NCBI GenBank assembly: GCA_009869945.1
Contig: WIXG01000037.1
Span: 1 to 64,000 of the forward strand
From: Mesaphorura yosii
Lineage: Eukaryota; Arthropoda; Collembola; Poduromorpha; Tullbergiidae
Direction: 5' to 3'
Length of the DNA: 64,000 bases
Positions within the stretch are counted from its first letter, which is position 1. Every line of letters starts with the position of its first letter. The notes below the pieces were generated by a model. It saw only the letters and a program-made list of their open reading frames with translations, made no database searches and was not told the DNA's origin. The position numbers and the translations under genes are program-made. Below, in pieces: positions 1 through 45,130 of this stretch.

Positions 1-2146
1 ATTAAGTATTGTTTCGGTATGACTCAGGCGTGAAGATCATCTGCATTGAAATTTGCGGCGAGATTTCAACATCATTCAGAATGATTTCAATGCAAGATCA
101 TAATGATGTGCTAACTGGGATATAGTTGGCCTTAATCTCATCCTACCCTGGCGGCTGGCCTGATGAGTGCTCACCACCGCAATGCAGTAATAGCGAAATA
201 ACAAACGCAGAAGCAAAAGCAAATGTCAATGTAACAAATACGCATGGTGTGTCTGCGTCTGCAGTTGCTTTCTCCCGCTGGGCGGCACAGTCACTTTATA
301 AGTTACGAGTTACAGCTGCAGAACAGAAGAGAAAGCACGAACTGGCAATATAACCGACCTTCCTTAACAACATACGTAACAAATGTCGACCCAGACGACT
401 AGACGACAACGGCAACGACAGAATAATGACAATAACATTAGTTATGATTTCGCAGCGGAGGAAACGGAAACGAATGGAACTTGTGCGTCTTTGCTTTGTA
501 CGTACGTCGAACTGGGAGTCTACTTGCTCATTATCAATTGAAATCATTTCCAACCTTTTCTTAGCAGCCAATCTTGCACAATCTGTTTTCTGAGAGCCGA
601 ATCGGAAATTCTCACGAAAAAATAGCGTTGCTTTGAGCGAGGATCAGGCTCAGACTGAAGTCGAAGCACACGCATTGTTCCGAACACAAAGCAGGGCGAC
701 AGCGGCAGAATTGCAAGAAAAAAGCCGAGATGAAATAATAACAATAATAATCTCTACTCCACTTCGCAAGTCGGCTTTCTCCAGCCTGGTCTCAGTCACA
801 ACTCGCAAGCTCTGAGATACGCCTATAAATAAATTCCCATGAACAATATGTCTCTCATCCGGTTAATCCCTTTCTCACAAGCGCAGCGCTGTGCTCACTG
901 CGCACAATGTGTAATGGCATGAAAGCGCGGCACGCCTCGCCTGCAGGTCTCTTATTAACGAACTCCGCTGCCAAAACACAGCTTCAAGACGCGACTCAGC
1001 TTGCGACTTACGAGAGAGCTAGCGTTCGGATTTTTATTTAAGAAGAGAACCGGAGGCAAAGCAAGCCGGCATCAGCTTTGCCATAAAAGTGAAAGTCCCT
1101 GGCAGGCAGGCAGCGAGAGAGAATCTGGCGAGGCACCGTACGGCATTCAGCAAGGGAGATAAGAAATGAATTTCGGTTAAAAAAGCACAAAATGAAATTA
1201 CGTTATTTCTCTTTATATTTCGACATAAATGTTGCGTTTGCACTGCGATGCACTGCAGCGACCGCAACAGTGATATTACCTTGTTCCTTCACGATCTATA
1301 TAATTTATTTATGTATTTCTGCCATTACGCCTCAATTCGACCGGAGTTCCAGTTCCAAGTTCCAGAGTATCCAGGGAAAACGAAAGTGAGCGTTTTCCGC
1401 ATGTGCATAAAAATGATGCTCGACTCTGCCCGGAAGACGAAATGAAAAATTGGAATACGGAGGTAATAAAAATACGTGCGTGCAGTGCGGAGTGGACTCT
1501 CCAATTTGGTTGTTTGCATTTTAGTATACAGGCGAGGCCTGAACAAAGCGAAGAAAATAATCTCCTTGATGGCCAACATGTTTCAAGTTTGTTTCATCTT
1601 AATATTCATTTTGACTCTTTGCATGATTTGTCGTTCAAATTATTACAACTTGCAGCCGTTGAAGTTTTGAAACAACGTTTAACTATCAAGTGCTTTTTGT
1701 CGCATTATGGGCCATACCAATTTTCAACATTTCCGCGTCAAGAGTACACAAAGAGTGTGCCGAAGTGATCTAATCCATGAGCTTGACATAATTCCGGGAA
1801 AATTACACAATTCCATTTAAAAACGCATTATCTGTCGCTTCCTTTATCCCCTGACGCTTGACGCATTATGTATGATGAAAGAAAACAGGGAGGACCACGC
1901 AGAGCTAAGCTGAAGCTAAAGCACGACAGAGAGTAGGAGATCCTGTCTCTCGTGGAACAATAACAGCATAGCAGCAGGAAACACGTTGAGAAGAGAAAGA
2001 GACAAGTTCCGTAGTGTAAACTCTTTTTCTCCAAGCTAAACACTGCATTATTGTGCCAGGCTGCTTGCTACTCGCTACTTACAACAAAGGGAAAGAGGAA
2101 GCGAAAGAAGAGTAGAATAAAGAAACGTAGTAAAGATTCTGCTTGC
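1..2146 (-). other. eag intron 12 (partial), no exon seen
   Basis: Continuation of the eag transcript beyond the GC donor. I looked for the next Eag exon (C-linker end and nucleotide-binding-homology domain) on the minus strand and saw none, so this intron is at least 2.1 kb. The open frames here (60-121 codons) overlap each other on both strands and show no recognisable domain. Confidence 0.75.
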
Positions 2147-37451
<35,305 letters not shown>

Positions 37452-37866
37452 TTTGAAGTTTCAGAGTTATGCCAAATATTCGCAGTGGTACCGTTGCCGT
37501 TAATTATTCGTTCGTCTTGCTTTGTCGCAGAATATGCTTCTAGTGCATAAAGTGGGGCTGGCAGTCGTCGTCTTGGGCAATTTTCAGTCGTAGGGACTTC
37601 TTAAACCGCCTTTTTTGCCTTGACTGCTTTCTCCACGACGAAGCGACGGCCGAGATGCTTGAAAATGAAGGGCAAGAGAAGACAGTTGGTAATAATTACT
37701 ATTCTAGCAGCATAACCACTTATTATTAATATTATGTTGCCGTTAAAGAGTCCGTCTTGCTGCCGTGTCTTATTTATTTCGGGAATTCAGCAACACAAAG
37801 CTGCTGGCAGCAGGTCTCTGTTATTGCTATCACTCTCGTCTATAAAAACCCACTTGACTTGATTGT
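37452..37866 (-). promoter_or_regulatory. eag upstream region (5' UTR and probable promoter area)
   Basis: Directly upstream of the eag start codon. No transcription start can be fixed. A minus-strand TATA-like element (reading TATAAATGG, 37954-37946) lies about 500 bases upstream of the ATG, just outside this interval, and a plus-strand TATAAAAA at 37841-37848 points the other way. Both are short AT-rich words that could occur by chance. The 5' UTR may also include further non-coding exons upstream. Confidence 0.3.
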
Positions 37867-38605
37867 ATGGAGAAAGCGACGGTGACAGGAGCAGCAGCAG
37901 CACCGAGAATGAGAACCGAAAAGGTAATTTAAATTTCTCTCCATTCCATTTATAGGCGACTGTGAATTCAACCAACAATTCTTGAGAGTCTGCCACTTGT
38001 CTTCTGCTGCTGTTTCGCCCAAGTTGGCTGGCTGCTCTTTTCTTGTCCGGATGGAAAACCATATAACCACTTCACAATCACGTAGAATCACGTTCACCAT
38101 CAAAGTGAAAACAGTGAGACCACAAACGTTCTCTGCTTACACAATACAAATTTTGAGAATCTTCTTCCTTTGGTGGCTTTATTGTTTACTTATTGTTGGT
38201 GAATATTATTACAATACAAATGCTTCTGGGTTTCAGACTCAAGGTTCGACATCCGCCGGGTTTGCGTATTGTACTTGGGTGTTTGGGTTGGTTTCGGTAG
38301 CACTTCGCGGAAAGATTAAGAATGCACGGTCGGGACACCTACAAGATAAAGATATGTCGGTATTCTGTAACACGATGTGGGCACGGGCACGGGCAAGGAC
38401 AGTGTCTGCTTTCTCAATCAACGCTACACTTTCATTTTCAGCATATGAATGGAGATACGATCTCAAAGTTGGAGGAGAGATGACGTGTGGAGACTTTCTT
38501 ATCCTGAAAATGTTTCAAGGAGTATTTCGAATTTTCGTTTGGGTTGTCGCTTGCCTTGAATTGTTCAGGCTGGAGTTTGTGATAACATCAATTTTGGACC
38601 ATTGA
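37867..38605 (+). CDS. Candidate gene divergent from eag: hydrophobic protein, one or two exons
   Basis: A plus-strand frame open from 37982 to the TGA at 38603-38605; its first ATG is at 38052. A possible splice form starts at ATG 37867, runs 19 codons to an AAG/GTAATT donor (37923/37924) and rejoins in frame at 38024 after a pyrimidine-rich tract ending CCCAAG, giving 212 residues. The protein has three hydrophobic stretches (around IFFLWWLYCLLIV, YCTWVFGLVSVAL and FRIFVWVVACLELF), suggesting a small membrane protein, and an Ala-Arg run produced by a GGGCAC repeat. It lies about 0.4-0.6 kb from the eag start on the opposite strand. No family is recognised; a chance ORF is quite possible. 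Confidence 0.17.
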
Positions 38606-38610
38606 GTTTT

Positions 38611-38631
38611 CTTCGGCCGTTTCCGCCGAAG
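38611..38631. repeat. Inverted repeat (7-base arms) just after the divergent ORF
   Basis: CTTCGGC at 38611-38617 and GCCGAAG at 38625-38631 form a perfect stem with a seven-base loop, starting six bases after the stop codon of the plus-strand ORF. Confidence 0.7.
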
Positions 38632-38660
38632 AGGGTGGAACGCCGCGGAATTCAATGCAC

Positions 38661-38690
38661 GCCTTTGATATCGCGTACGTGATATCAGGC
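38661..38690. repeat. Near-perfect palindrome around GATATC
   Basis: TGATATC (38666-38672) pairs with GATATCA (38681-38687) around GCGTACGT; the stem continues with GCC (38661-38663) and GGC (38688-38690) after a two-base bulge. The centre is itself partly self-complementary. It is the longest dyad I noticed in this area. Confidence 0.7.
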
Positions 38691-38742
38691 GACGATGTCC
38701 GTCAGAGAACAAATGAAAAGAATTCTGAAGAAGTGGAGATTT

Positions 38743-39171
38743 CTAATCAACCATGGTCGTGGTATTCCATTTTCGTGCTGCATGAGGCTTGAGTACGGTT
38801 GTTGCTATTGCTTTCGCTGTGTTCGTTGCGATAGAAGAGTTGATAGTTCTAGTCGGCGGAGCAGAAGAGGCTGCAGTGGCAATGACTTCTAATATAGCAT
38901 CACTCGAGTGCGGACGACACGGAGCACCGGCACACCAGCAGAAATAGTTTTTGTCGTATTTTACGAACTGATAACAGAAATACGGAAATAAATAGACAAG
39001 TGGCACGAGCGAGACGACGACAGGACTTGACTTGGACATGAAATTCTTCCCACTTCCACCTCCAAGTTGCACACTAATTTTAACTAGCACTAGGAGCAGA
39101 AGTACATAAAGGTTTTTGTCGAGAATCCTGCTGGTCCAACTATTTACGTCATAATCATGCACCAAATTCAT
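38743..39171 (-). CDS. Unrecognised 142-residue ORF upstream of eag, convergent with the 38 kb ORF
   Basis: Starts at ATG 39171 and ends at TAG 38745-38743. The predicted protein has two hydrophobic segments (LYVLLLLVLVKISVQLG; VVVSLVPLVYLFPYFCYQF), then a cysteine cluster (CWCAGAPC) and a Thr/Ala/Ser-rich tail. It points toward the plus-strand ORF that ends at 38605. No family is recognised and there is no independent coding evidence, so a chance ORF is likely. Confidence 0.12.
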   Translation of the reverse strand: MNLVHDYDVNSWTSRILDKNLYVLLLLVLVKISVQLGGGSGKNFMSKSSPVVVSLVPLVYLFPYFCYQFVKYDKNYFCWCAGAPCRPHSSDAILEVIATAASSAPPTRTINSSIATNTAKAIATTVLKPHAARKWNTTTMVD

Positions 39172-41979
39172 GTTCGATTTTCTTTTGGTTCGCAAGGCGT
39201 GCAGTGTACAATATTTTCTAGCATTCACCAGTGAGTCTGATCCACCACCATTTTTGATGTTAGCATGTTATCTCAACCAGCACAGCACGGCACACCGGGA
39301 GCGGAACTAAACTTTCCACGGTGTGAGTTCCCGGTGAAGTCCACCTGCCATGCCTGTGATGCGATACAGCTTCTTGGGGAATTCGAGACGAGCATACAAA
39401 ATCCATCAATTTTGCGTCATATTTCGGCTCCTTCTGCAAAGTGAACAAAAGGCAAACAAAATTTACATAGAAAAATACTTAATACCGAATAAAAAATGAT
39501 CAATTGATTCCAGCAGAGAATTTGGCCGCGAAGATACGCGAAAAGTCATGGTCTCAGAATTCATTCCTTGCCAAATTTGGCTTAACCGCAAACCGCACGC
39601 GTGCGGAACCTTTCTCAGCCGGTCGGCCTTGCCTTTAATTGAATTCTTTTACCTGAGCAACTTTAACGAAAAATTTAATTGAAACTTGGCCATTTGGTTG
39701 CAAAAAAGTGGGAAAGGGCAACTTGCTATATAAAACGGCGCGACACTTCAACATAATTGCATTTATTAAGAAGGGGTCGCCTTTTGTGTCAGCATCAGAC
39801 TGAATTATTTATTTGTCACTTAATCAATACGGGTGAAAAGAGTGGGCGTCCAAGTATCAGATTCCCATAAAACAAAAACGTCGCTCGTAATTGACATTTA
39901 TCGTCTGCCATGACCACGGCCACGCTGAGCTGATGTTGACTTTTTGTTTTTGTAATATCGAACACTCGACTCTTCAAACACAGAACAGGGACTCAAACGA
40001 CAAGATGGCTGGAATTTACCTTTCATGTTAAGTGCAAGCCGCTTCACACGAGAACAGTACCACTACGCTAAACTAAACTGTGTCTAACGAAATTAAACTA
40101 ATGTCTTTTATGTAATTTCGTTGGCGATTGATGTAAAATGTTGCACTTCACTTGAAATGCAAATGAATTGCACACCTAAGTAGTTTTACTACTCTAAACG
40201 GTCTGTCGGTCGTGAGAATCGTCAGTCACAAACTGTACAAAATGTTTCTCACAACTACTAACGAGTGCCGAAATTGAGAATGATGATGAGGTTCAGTTTT
40301 CGATACCCCACACACGGCGGACGAGTTGTTGGAACTAGACTGACGATGTGGGAAAAAGTTGCGGCAAAGGAACCAGAATTCGCTCCAGGTTTTGGTGGAA
40401 GTGTGTACGTACGCAGACACGGCGCTGTGTTGTGGAGCTTAGTTCAGTAGAATCGAGACGGGAAGGGTTTTGGAGAAAGCGTGTAACTTGGCGGCATAGC
40501 ATTCGAGGTTAGGTACGTGTGCTAGACACGAAACGGTGAGGCATGATCGTTTGCTGGTCTGGCTAAAGTTGTACGTGTTTGCTTCTAGAATTGGCCGCAC
40601 AAGCGGCTCCAACAAACGTAGAACAGTAAACACTGGAATTGACCCTGCGCTACCAAACCATGTTTAGATAACTTTTTCTCTGCTGAAGTGTGTGAAGTGC
40701 GGCCCCTATGACCGGGATTCGTGATGATCGTAGACGTCTAGCAACGAGTCGGACTTTCTTAGGTTTCCTTCTGCGACAGTATAAAAGAAATGAACCGATT
40801 TTCATCCAATGTATCCAATTCGATTGTTTTAAAAAGCGATGACTTTAGCAAGCACTGAAGTCACTTCTCCTTCTGACAAAATCCAAATTTAGAACTTTTT
40901 GATCTGTTCAAGTGCAGGAATTGAAGTCACGATGATAAGACGCCGCGATGTGTACCCGAGAAGTTTTCGGAAGCCGACAAAGTTCACAGCAGGTCGTTGT
41001 TCAAATTAATTTTTAGAGCCGTCTGCCGTACTGCATTGCATTTCCTTCCCATTTGCGTCATTGAGCCATTCTTTACAATCCTTAATCCTCATCACGCCAC
41101 TCTCTCCGGACGGGAACTTGGAGTGACCTACTTTCCAGGCAGGGCAAGGCACAGAAAATGCGAAACAAATTATCAACAATTCCATGTGCGTCGTGCGTAC
41201 AACGTGCGTGACGGCACGGTGGAATGTGTAAGGCGCGTTTCTAAATTTAGCACTGTCTAATCAATACTAACAAGGTAAAAATTTTGGGATTTATGAAGAA
41301 TCCGTCAGAAGATGATACAAACGAGTACGGTTTGCGGAAATATTACTCACGTACGTCGGGCACATGGCATGAGACAATAAAACATAAACAAAGAACAAAA
41401 AGGATCCTTGTCACTTGATGATGATGAATAATGATGCTTTAGGCGCTAATTAAGAACCTAACTACGGAAGTTCTCAGAAATACTAAATGACTACTGCTTT
41501 AAAAGTGAGATAGACGACCAGGCGATCAGCGGCTGTTTGTTGGAAGGTCTTTGGAGCCCTTACTAGAGGCCTGGAGGAGATGCGTGACCAGCGTTAGAAA
41601 TTCTAGAATAGCTCAACATCCACAAATCAAGTGAAACTTGACGTACTATTTCAGGTCTTCTGGTAAAATCATGAACCAACTTTAATCATTATTCTGCCAT
41701 CTACTCCACACGCTTGCAATTTCTTCGTGGTGAAAGTTCCAACGCAAGGCCTACGCTTTGTCTGTTGCACTTGGTTTTCTCTCAATTTACGGCGTCAACC
41801 ATAATTACTTGTAGGCAGTCAGCAATTATTTAATATATTTGTCAGAAATCTAAAGTCGTGTACATCGAAAATATAACAAAATTATAAGGTCTTTGGATGG
41901 CTTGAGTTTGACATTGCGTCACTTAAAAGTGAATGAAACAACCATAAAATACGACTGCTACTAAAGCTTTTTTTTCTGG
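39172..41979. other. Intergenic region between the eag upstream area and ABCB10, nothing supportable
   Basis: Only overlapping short open frames (under 90 codons) on both strands. The part next to 41979 is the 3' flank of ABCB10. It could contain 5' non-coding exons of eag, but none can be identified without transcripts. Confidence 0.6.
41829..41834 (-). terminator. Possible ABCB10 polyadenylation signal (ATTAAA)
   Basis: The minus strand reads ATTAAA about 146 bases after the ABCB10 stop codon, a common variant of AATAAA. I saw no AATAAA closer. The position is reasonable, but the word is short and common in this AT-rich DNA. Confidence 0.35.
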
Positions 41980-42098
41980 CTACTGCTGAATTGTTTGCTT
42001 CTCGACTAACTTCCGGAAAACGCCATTTTGAATTCCAATCAGTTCCTCGTATCTTCCCACTTCCACAAACTGCTTATCGTTGAACACGGCAATCTGGT
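41980..42098 (-). CDS. ABCB10: ABCB10 exon 11: C-terminus and stop
   Basis: 119 bases. Encodes [20 protein letters not shown] and a short tail ending in EKQTIQQ, then TAG at 41982-41980. Ends where ABC half-transporters usually end. Confidence 0.92.
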
Positions 42099-44898
42099 CT
42101 AAATTGATAGGACGGGCGTAATCAGTTCAAAATAATTAGCACCGCGGATCAAGTAAATCTTTTTTACCCGCTTTCCTGATTGTCGATAATCTGTGAGCAA
42201 TTGTAATAACAGTCCTATTCTTAGCCACCCTTTCCAAGGCCTCCTGAACCAAATGCTCGCTCTCAGAATCCAAGGCACTAAATTCAAACAGAATAAAGTC
42301 AATAATTACATGAATGCAGTCGCAATTAGCTTGGAATTTGCATAAAACATGAGTTAAAACATTCTCACCTTGTCGCTTCGTCGAATAGCAGAATCCGAGG
42401 ATCCTAAAACAGGTGAGGATTAGCCTCCAATAAAAATTCGAAATACACATGAAACTTACCTTTATCAATGCTCTTGCAATTGCAATTCTTTGTCGCTGGC
42501 CACCGGATAGCATTATTCCTGTAGGTGAAAATAAGATGATTGTACTGCAAATGATTTCAAGAGACGCAAATGCAAATTACGAACCTCTTTCTCCAACCAA
42601 TGTATTGAAGCGATTGGTAAACGACATGATAAAATTGTATGCGTTTGCTTCCTTCGCGACTTGGATAATTCTTTCTTCTGGAATTTCTTCCGGGTTTATT
42701 GCACCATACAAAATGTTGTCTCTGATAGATGATGAGAACAAAATAGGCTCTTGACTGACAGTCCCAATTTGTTGGCGTAGCCATTGCGGATCGAGACTTG
42801 AAATGTTTCGCTCATCCAGTAAGATTGATCCCGAATTAGGGTCGTAAAATCTTAGCAATAGAGAGCCCAAAGTACTCTTCCCAGAACCTGAGCTTCCAAC
42901 AACAGCTGTGATTTTCCCACTTGGGATGATCAAATTCACATCTACAAAATTAAAGCAATTCCGGTTGGATATTTAAATTAAACTACCATAACTAGTGACT
43001 AGTTACTCCACCATACTAGTAACTCTGTCAGTACCATGCCCTTGTTTATGATTTGCTGTTGTCTTACCCTTCAGTATAAATTGCTCGGGTCTTGTTGGAT
43101 AGGCGAAGGTGACATGAGACAACTCGATATTGCCCTTAATTGGAGACGGAAGAAATATTCCACCTGTTTAAAATTATCAACGAGCATTTTATCCCAACAG
43201 TATAAAGTCAGTAAGCTTGAATGGGCTTACCCGTAAGAGGTATTGAAGGTTTTCTGTCAATAAGCTGCCATAATCGCGTAGAGGCTCCAAGTCCTTTCAT
43301 CATTTCGGAATAGAATGAACTTAAGCCACCAATTGCAACTCCAACATACGCTGCGTATAGTAAGAAAGCCGAAAGACTTCCAATTGTGATAATTGATTGG
43401 CTAACCATTGAACCACCATAATAAAGCACGGACAAGATAATGAAGTTTCCACTTAGCCCCGTCTGAAAACAATGGCGAGATCCTTCAGACATTCTTACTT
43501 TCATAAGTACGCAATTCCGCAATAGGTTTCTTTGAATGACATTGAACGCACCATTCCAAAAAATATTCCTTGGGCTAAAGATTCCTTAGACGCTAAGTTC
43601 AGTATTTCAGCAACTTTGGCTTGATAATTCTTGTTTTCAAAGGCTTCCTGGCTAAAGGCCCGCACAGTTCGAATGTTCGATATTCGTTCTTCCGCCACTT
43701 GTGTCGCAGATGCCAAGCTATCTTGAACTTGTTTTGTTATTTTCCTCACATAACGTCCGTAAATGACAGCAAGTCCCGCGACAGGAGGAACAATGGATAA
43801 GCCCACGACCGCAAGTTTGGGAGACACGTAAAACTATAGCACGGTCATGATTAAACCAACTAATGCTAGGCTCTAGAAGGCGACAAGAATAAATGACTTA
43901 CCATCATAGAGACGCCAGCTGCAACCATAAATGTGGACCGCAATCCGTCCGATATGTTCATCGTAACGGACTGACTGACAAGAGACGTGTCGGCAGAAAG
44001 CCTATTGATTAATTCACCAGTCTTATTTTTGTCGAAGAATGCTATGTCCTGTTTAAGGATGGACGAGTAAACGGTAGTGCGCATCTTATTGGTAATTCGT
44101 TGACCTGCGAAGACATTAAAGGGGTTAATCAATCTGAAAGTAAGCTCTAAGGCAGCTAAGCTGTAACTAGTAGAAAGTACTCATCTTACCAGAAATCCTC
44201 ATCAGGTAAACCCGACCAAAATTGCAGAGTCCACCAATTAAAAATATTCCCAGCAGTACTGCACAAACACTGTTGAGTTTGGACTTGGTATCCGTTGAAT
44301 CACCGGTGTAAATTATGTCAATCACTTTCCCCAAACAAAATGGAATCGTCATTGTCACACCGCTTGAAATTATTAACAAGATTATTGCACCTGAAAAACA
44401 GAGAATTCGTCCATCGTCAATTCAGCGGGTATCGATCCGAACCTTCCTCCTTCAGTTCCTTCATTAAATTAGGCAAGTACCTGTTAGGGTAAACTTTTCA
44501 CCCTTGGCTAATCCAAGCAAGCGTCGAAACTCTTGCTTCGATGAAGGTGATGTCAACTGTTTAATTTTCGACTCGGTCTTCGTTACATCTTTGATCACGT
44601 TTTTCTCAGGTTGGATTAAATCCTTTAGATGTGCCCTGCTTGTGTGGAACATCCTCCTTGCGGTAAAGGCGAAGATTTTAGATACGGACGGTTTAGATTT
44701 TGTTGGTGACGGGTATTGAGTCCTAGTAAAGTTTGAATAAGTTCTTCTTCCAACAAGCGACTGTAAACGAGCCGAAAGTGGGCCATGATTCTTGAGAATT
44801 AGGAGTGACGTTCTTATGGCAGGTTGCCTAAAGGGTTGAACTTGTGAACATCGACAACAGCGGAGAACACTGTAAGCGCCCAGATAAACTGTCGACAT
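41980..44898 (-). CDS. ABCB10: ABCB10-type mitochondrial ABC half-transporter (11 exons, complete)
   Basis: Predicted 703-residue half-transporter of the mitochondrial inner membrane; in the family it works as a homodimer and is linked to haem synthesis and redox protection. Exons: 44898-44481, 44390-44190, 44104-43902, 43833-43552, 43462-43231, 43163-43068, 42941-42585, 42518-42460, 42403-42369, 42277-42168, 42098-41980. All phases agree and every intron (56-126 bases) is GT-AG. The first 92 residues contain many Arg/Lys and no Asp or Glu, as in a mitochondrial presequence. The transmembrane domain (about 140-445) carries the ABCB10-like [16 protein letters not shown] and [10 protein letters not shown]. 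The nucleotide-binding domain has Walker [10 protein letters not shown] (493-501), Q-loop, LSGGQ, Walker B ILLFDEAT and the H-loop AHRLST. The ATG at 44898 is the first in frame after a TAA at 44940-44938. Length is close to human ABCB10. ABCB8 is the main alternative, but motif spelling favours ABCB10. Confidence 0.94.
42168..42277 (-). CDS. ABCB10: ABCB10 exon 10: D-loop and H-loop
   Basis: 110 bases. Encodes [20 protein letters not shown] and then [14 protein letters not shown], carrying the D-loop and the switch histidine. Phase 2 in, phase 1 out, donor GTAAAA. Confidence 0.94.
42369..42403 (-). CDS. ABCB10: ABCB10 exon 9: 35-base micro-exon with Walker B
   Basis: Encodes [11 protein letters not shown] plus two bases of the next Ser codon: the whole Walker B strand and the catalytic Glu. 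It is too short for an ORF scan but is required to join exons 8 and 10 in phase. Flanking introns are 56 and 91 bases. Confidence 0.93.
42460..42518 (-). CDS. ABCB10: ABCB10 exon 8: ABC signature
   Basis: 59-base exon encoding [19 protein letters not shown], the ABC signature motif. Acceptor CCTACAG, donor GTAAGT, phase 1 to phase 0. Confidence 0.94.
42585..42941 (-). CDS. ABCB10: ABCB10 exon 7: Walker A and Q-loop
   Basis: 357 bases. Encodes Walker [10 protein letters not shown], the [18 protein letters not shown]-loop region and the helical subdomain to FNTLVGERG. Acceptor TTTTGTAG, donor GTTCGT. Confidence 0.94.
43068..43163 (-). CDS. ABCB10: ABCB10 exon 6: start of the nucleotide-binding domain
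   Basis: 96 bases, phase 1 to phase 1. Encodes [19 protein letters not shown] with the A-loop tyrosine that stacks on ATP adenine in this family. Confidence 0.92.
43231..43462 (-). CDS. ABCB10: ABCB10 exon 5: last membrane helices
   Basis: 232 bases. Encodes [17 protein letters not shown] and [20 protein letters not shown], hallmark ABCB10 strings, and the link to the nucleotide-binding domain ([13 protein letters not shown]). Donor GTAAGC. Confidence 0.93.
43552..43833 (-). CDS. ABCB10: ABCB10 exon 4: central membrane domain
   Basis: 282 bases, 94 codons. Includes [18 protein letters not shown] and [17 protein letters not shown], strongly matching ABCB10. Ends FFGM at GTGCGT. A short ORF extension past the donor is intronic. 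Confidence 0.92.
43902..44104 (-). CDS. ABCB10: ABCB10 exon 3: intracellular loop and TM segment
   Basis: 203 bases. Encodes [20 protein letters not shown], the coupling-loop signature of B-type ABC half-transporters, then [17 protein letters not shown]. Donor GTAAGT. Confidence 0.93.
44190..44390 (-). CDS. ABCB10: ABCB10 exon 2: first membrane helices
   Basis: 201 bases. Encodes [20 protein letters not shown] and a second hydrophobic segment with [11 protein letters not shown]. Acceptor TTTTTCAG, donor GTAAGA. Confidence 0.93.
44481..44898 (-). CDS. ABCB10: ABCB10 exon 1: mitochondrial presequence
   Basis: 418 bases, residues 1-139. Starts [17 protein letters not shown]; the first acidic residue is D93. 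Ends with [12 protein letters not shown] at a GTACTT donor (phase 1), the cytosol-to-membrane junction of ABCB10-like proteins. Confidence 0.92.
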
Positions 44899-45130
44899 GT
44901 TGAGGTTCCTCAGAGGTGCCAGGCCAACTCCGCGCAATTAGGACAATGAGACCCACTGCGAATGTCCGGTTGCTGCAAAACATTAGTCGCCATTCCTATT
45001 TTCCATTCTGATTGATTGACGTTGATTGAGGTGGTTGAGTGTGATGAAATGTGGTTTTCCTCGGCACTGGAAATGAAAGACATTATCAATTAATCTAGAT
45101 TAAAAGACTTACATTTAAAGCAAGCAAGAT
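44899..45130. promoter_or_regulatory. Short intergenic region upstream of ABCB10, possibly bidirectional
   Basis: 232 bases lie between the ABCB10 start codon and the ATG of the small plus-strand candidate. If the small candidate is real, this is a shared divergent promoter. I see no clear TATA or other named element. Confidence 0.35.

Noticed and set aside
38606-38742. Hairpins read as bacterial-style terminators between convergent genes, implying bacterial DNA
   Set aside because: The flanking genes are clearly spliced eukaryotic genes and nothing else here looks bacterial; the hairpins lack a following T run.
42449-42754. 101-codon plus-strand ORF
   Set aside because: Antisense shadow across ABCB10 exons 7 and 8 and the intron between them.
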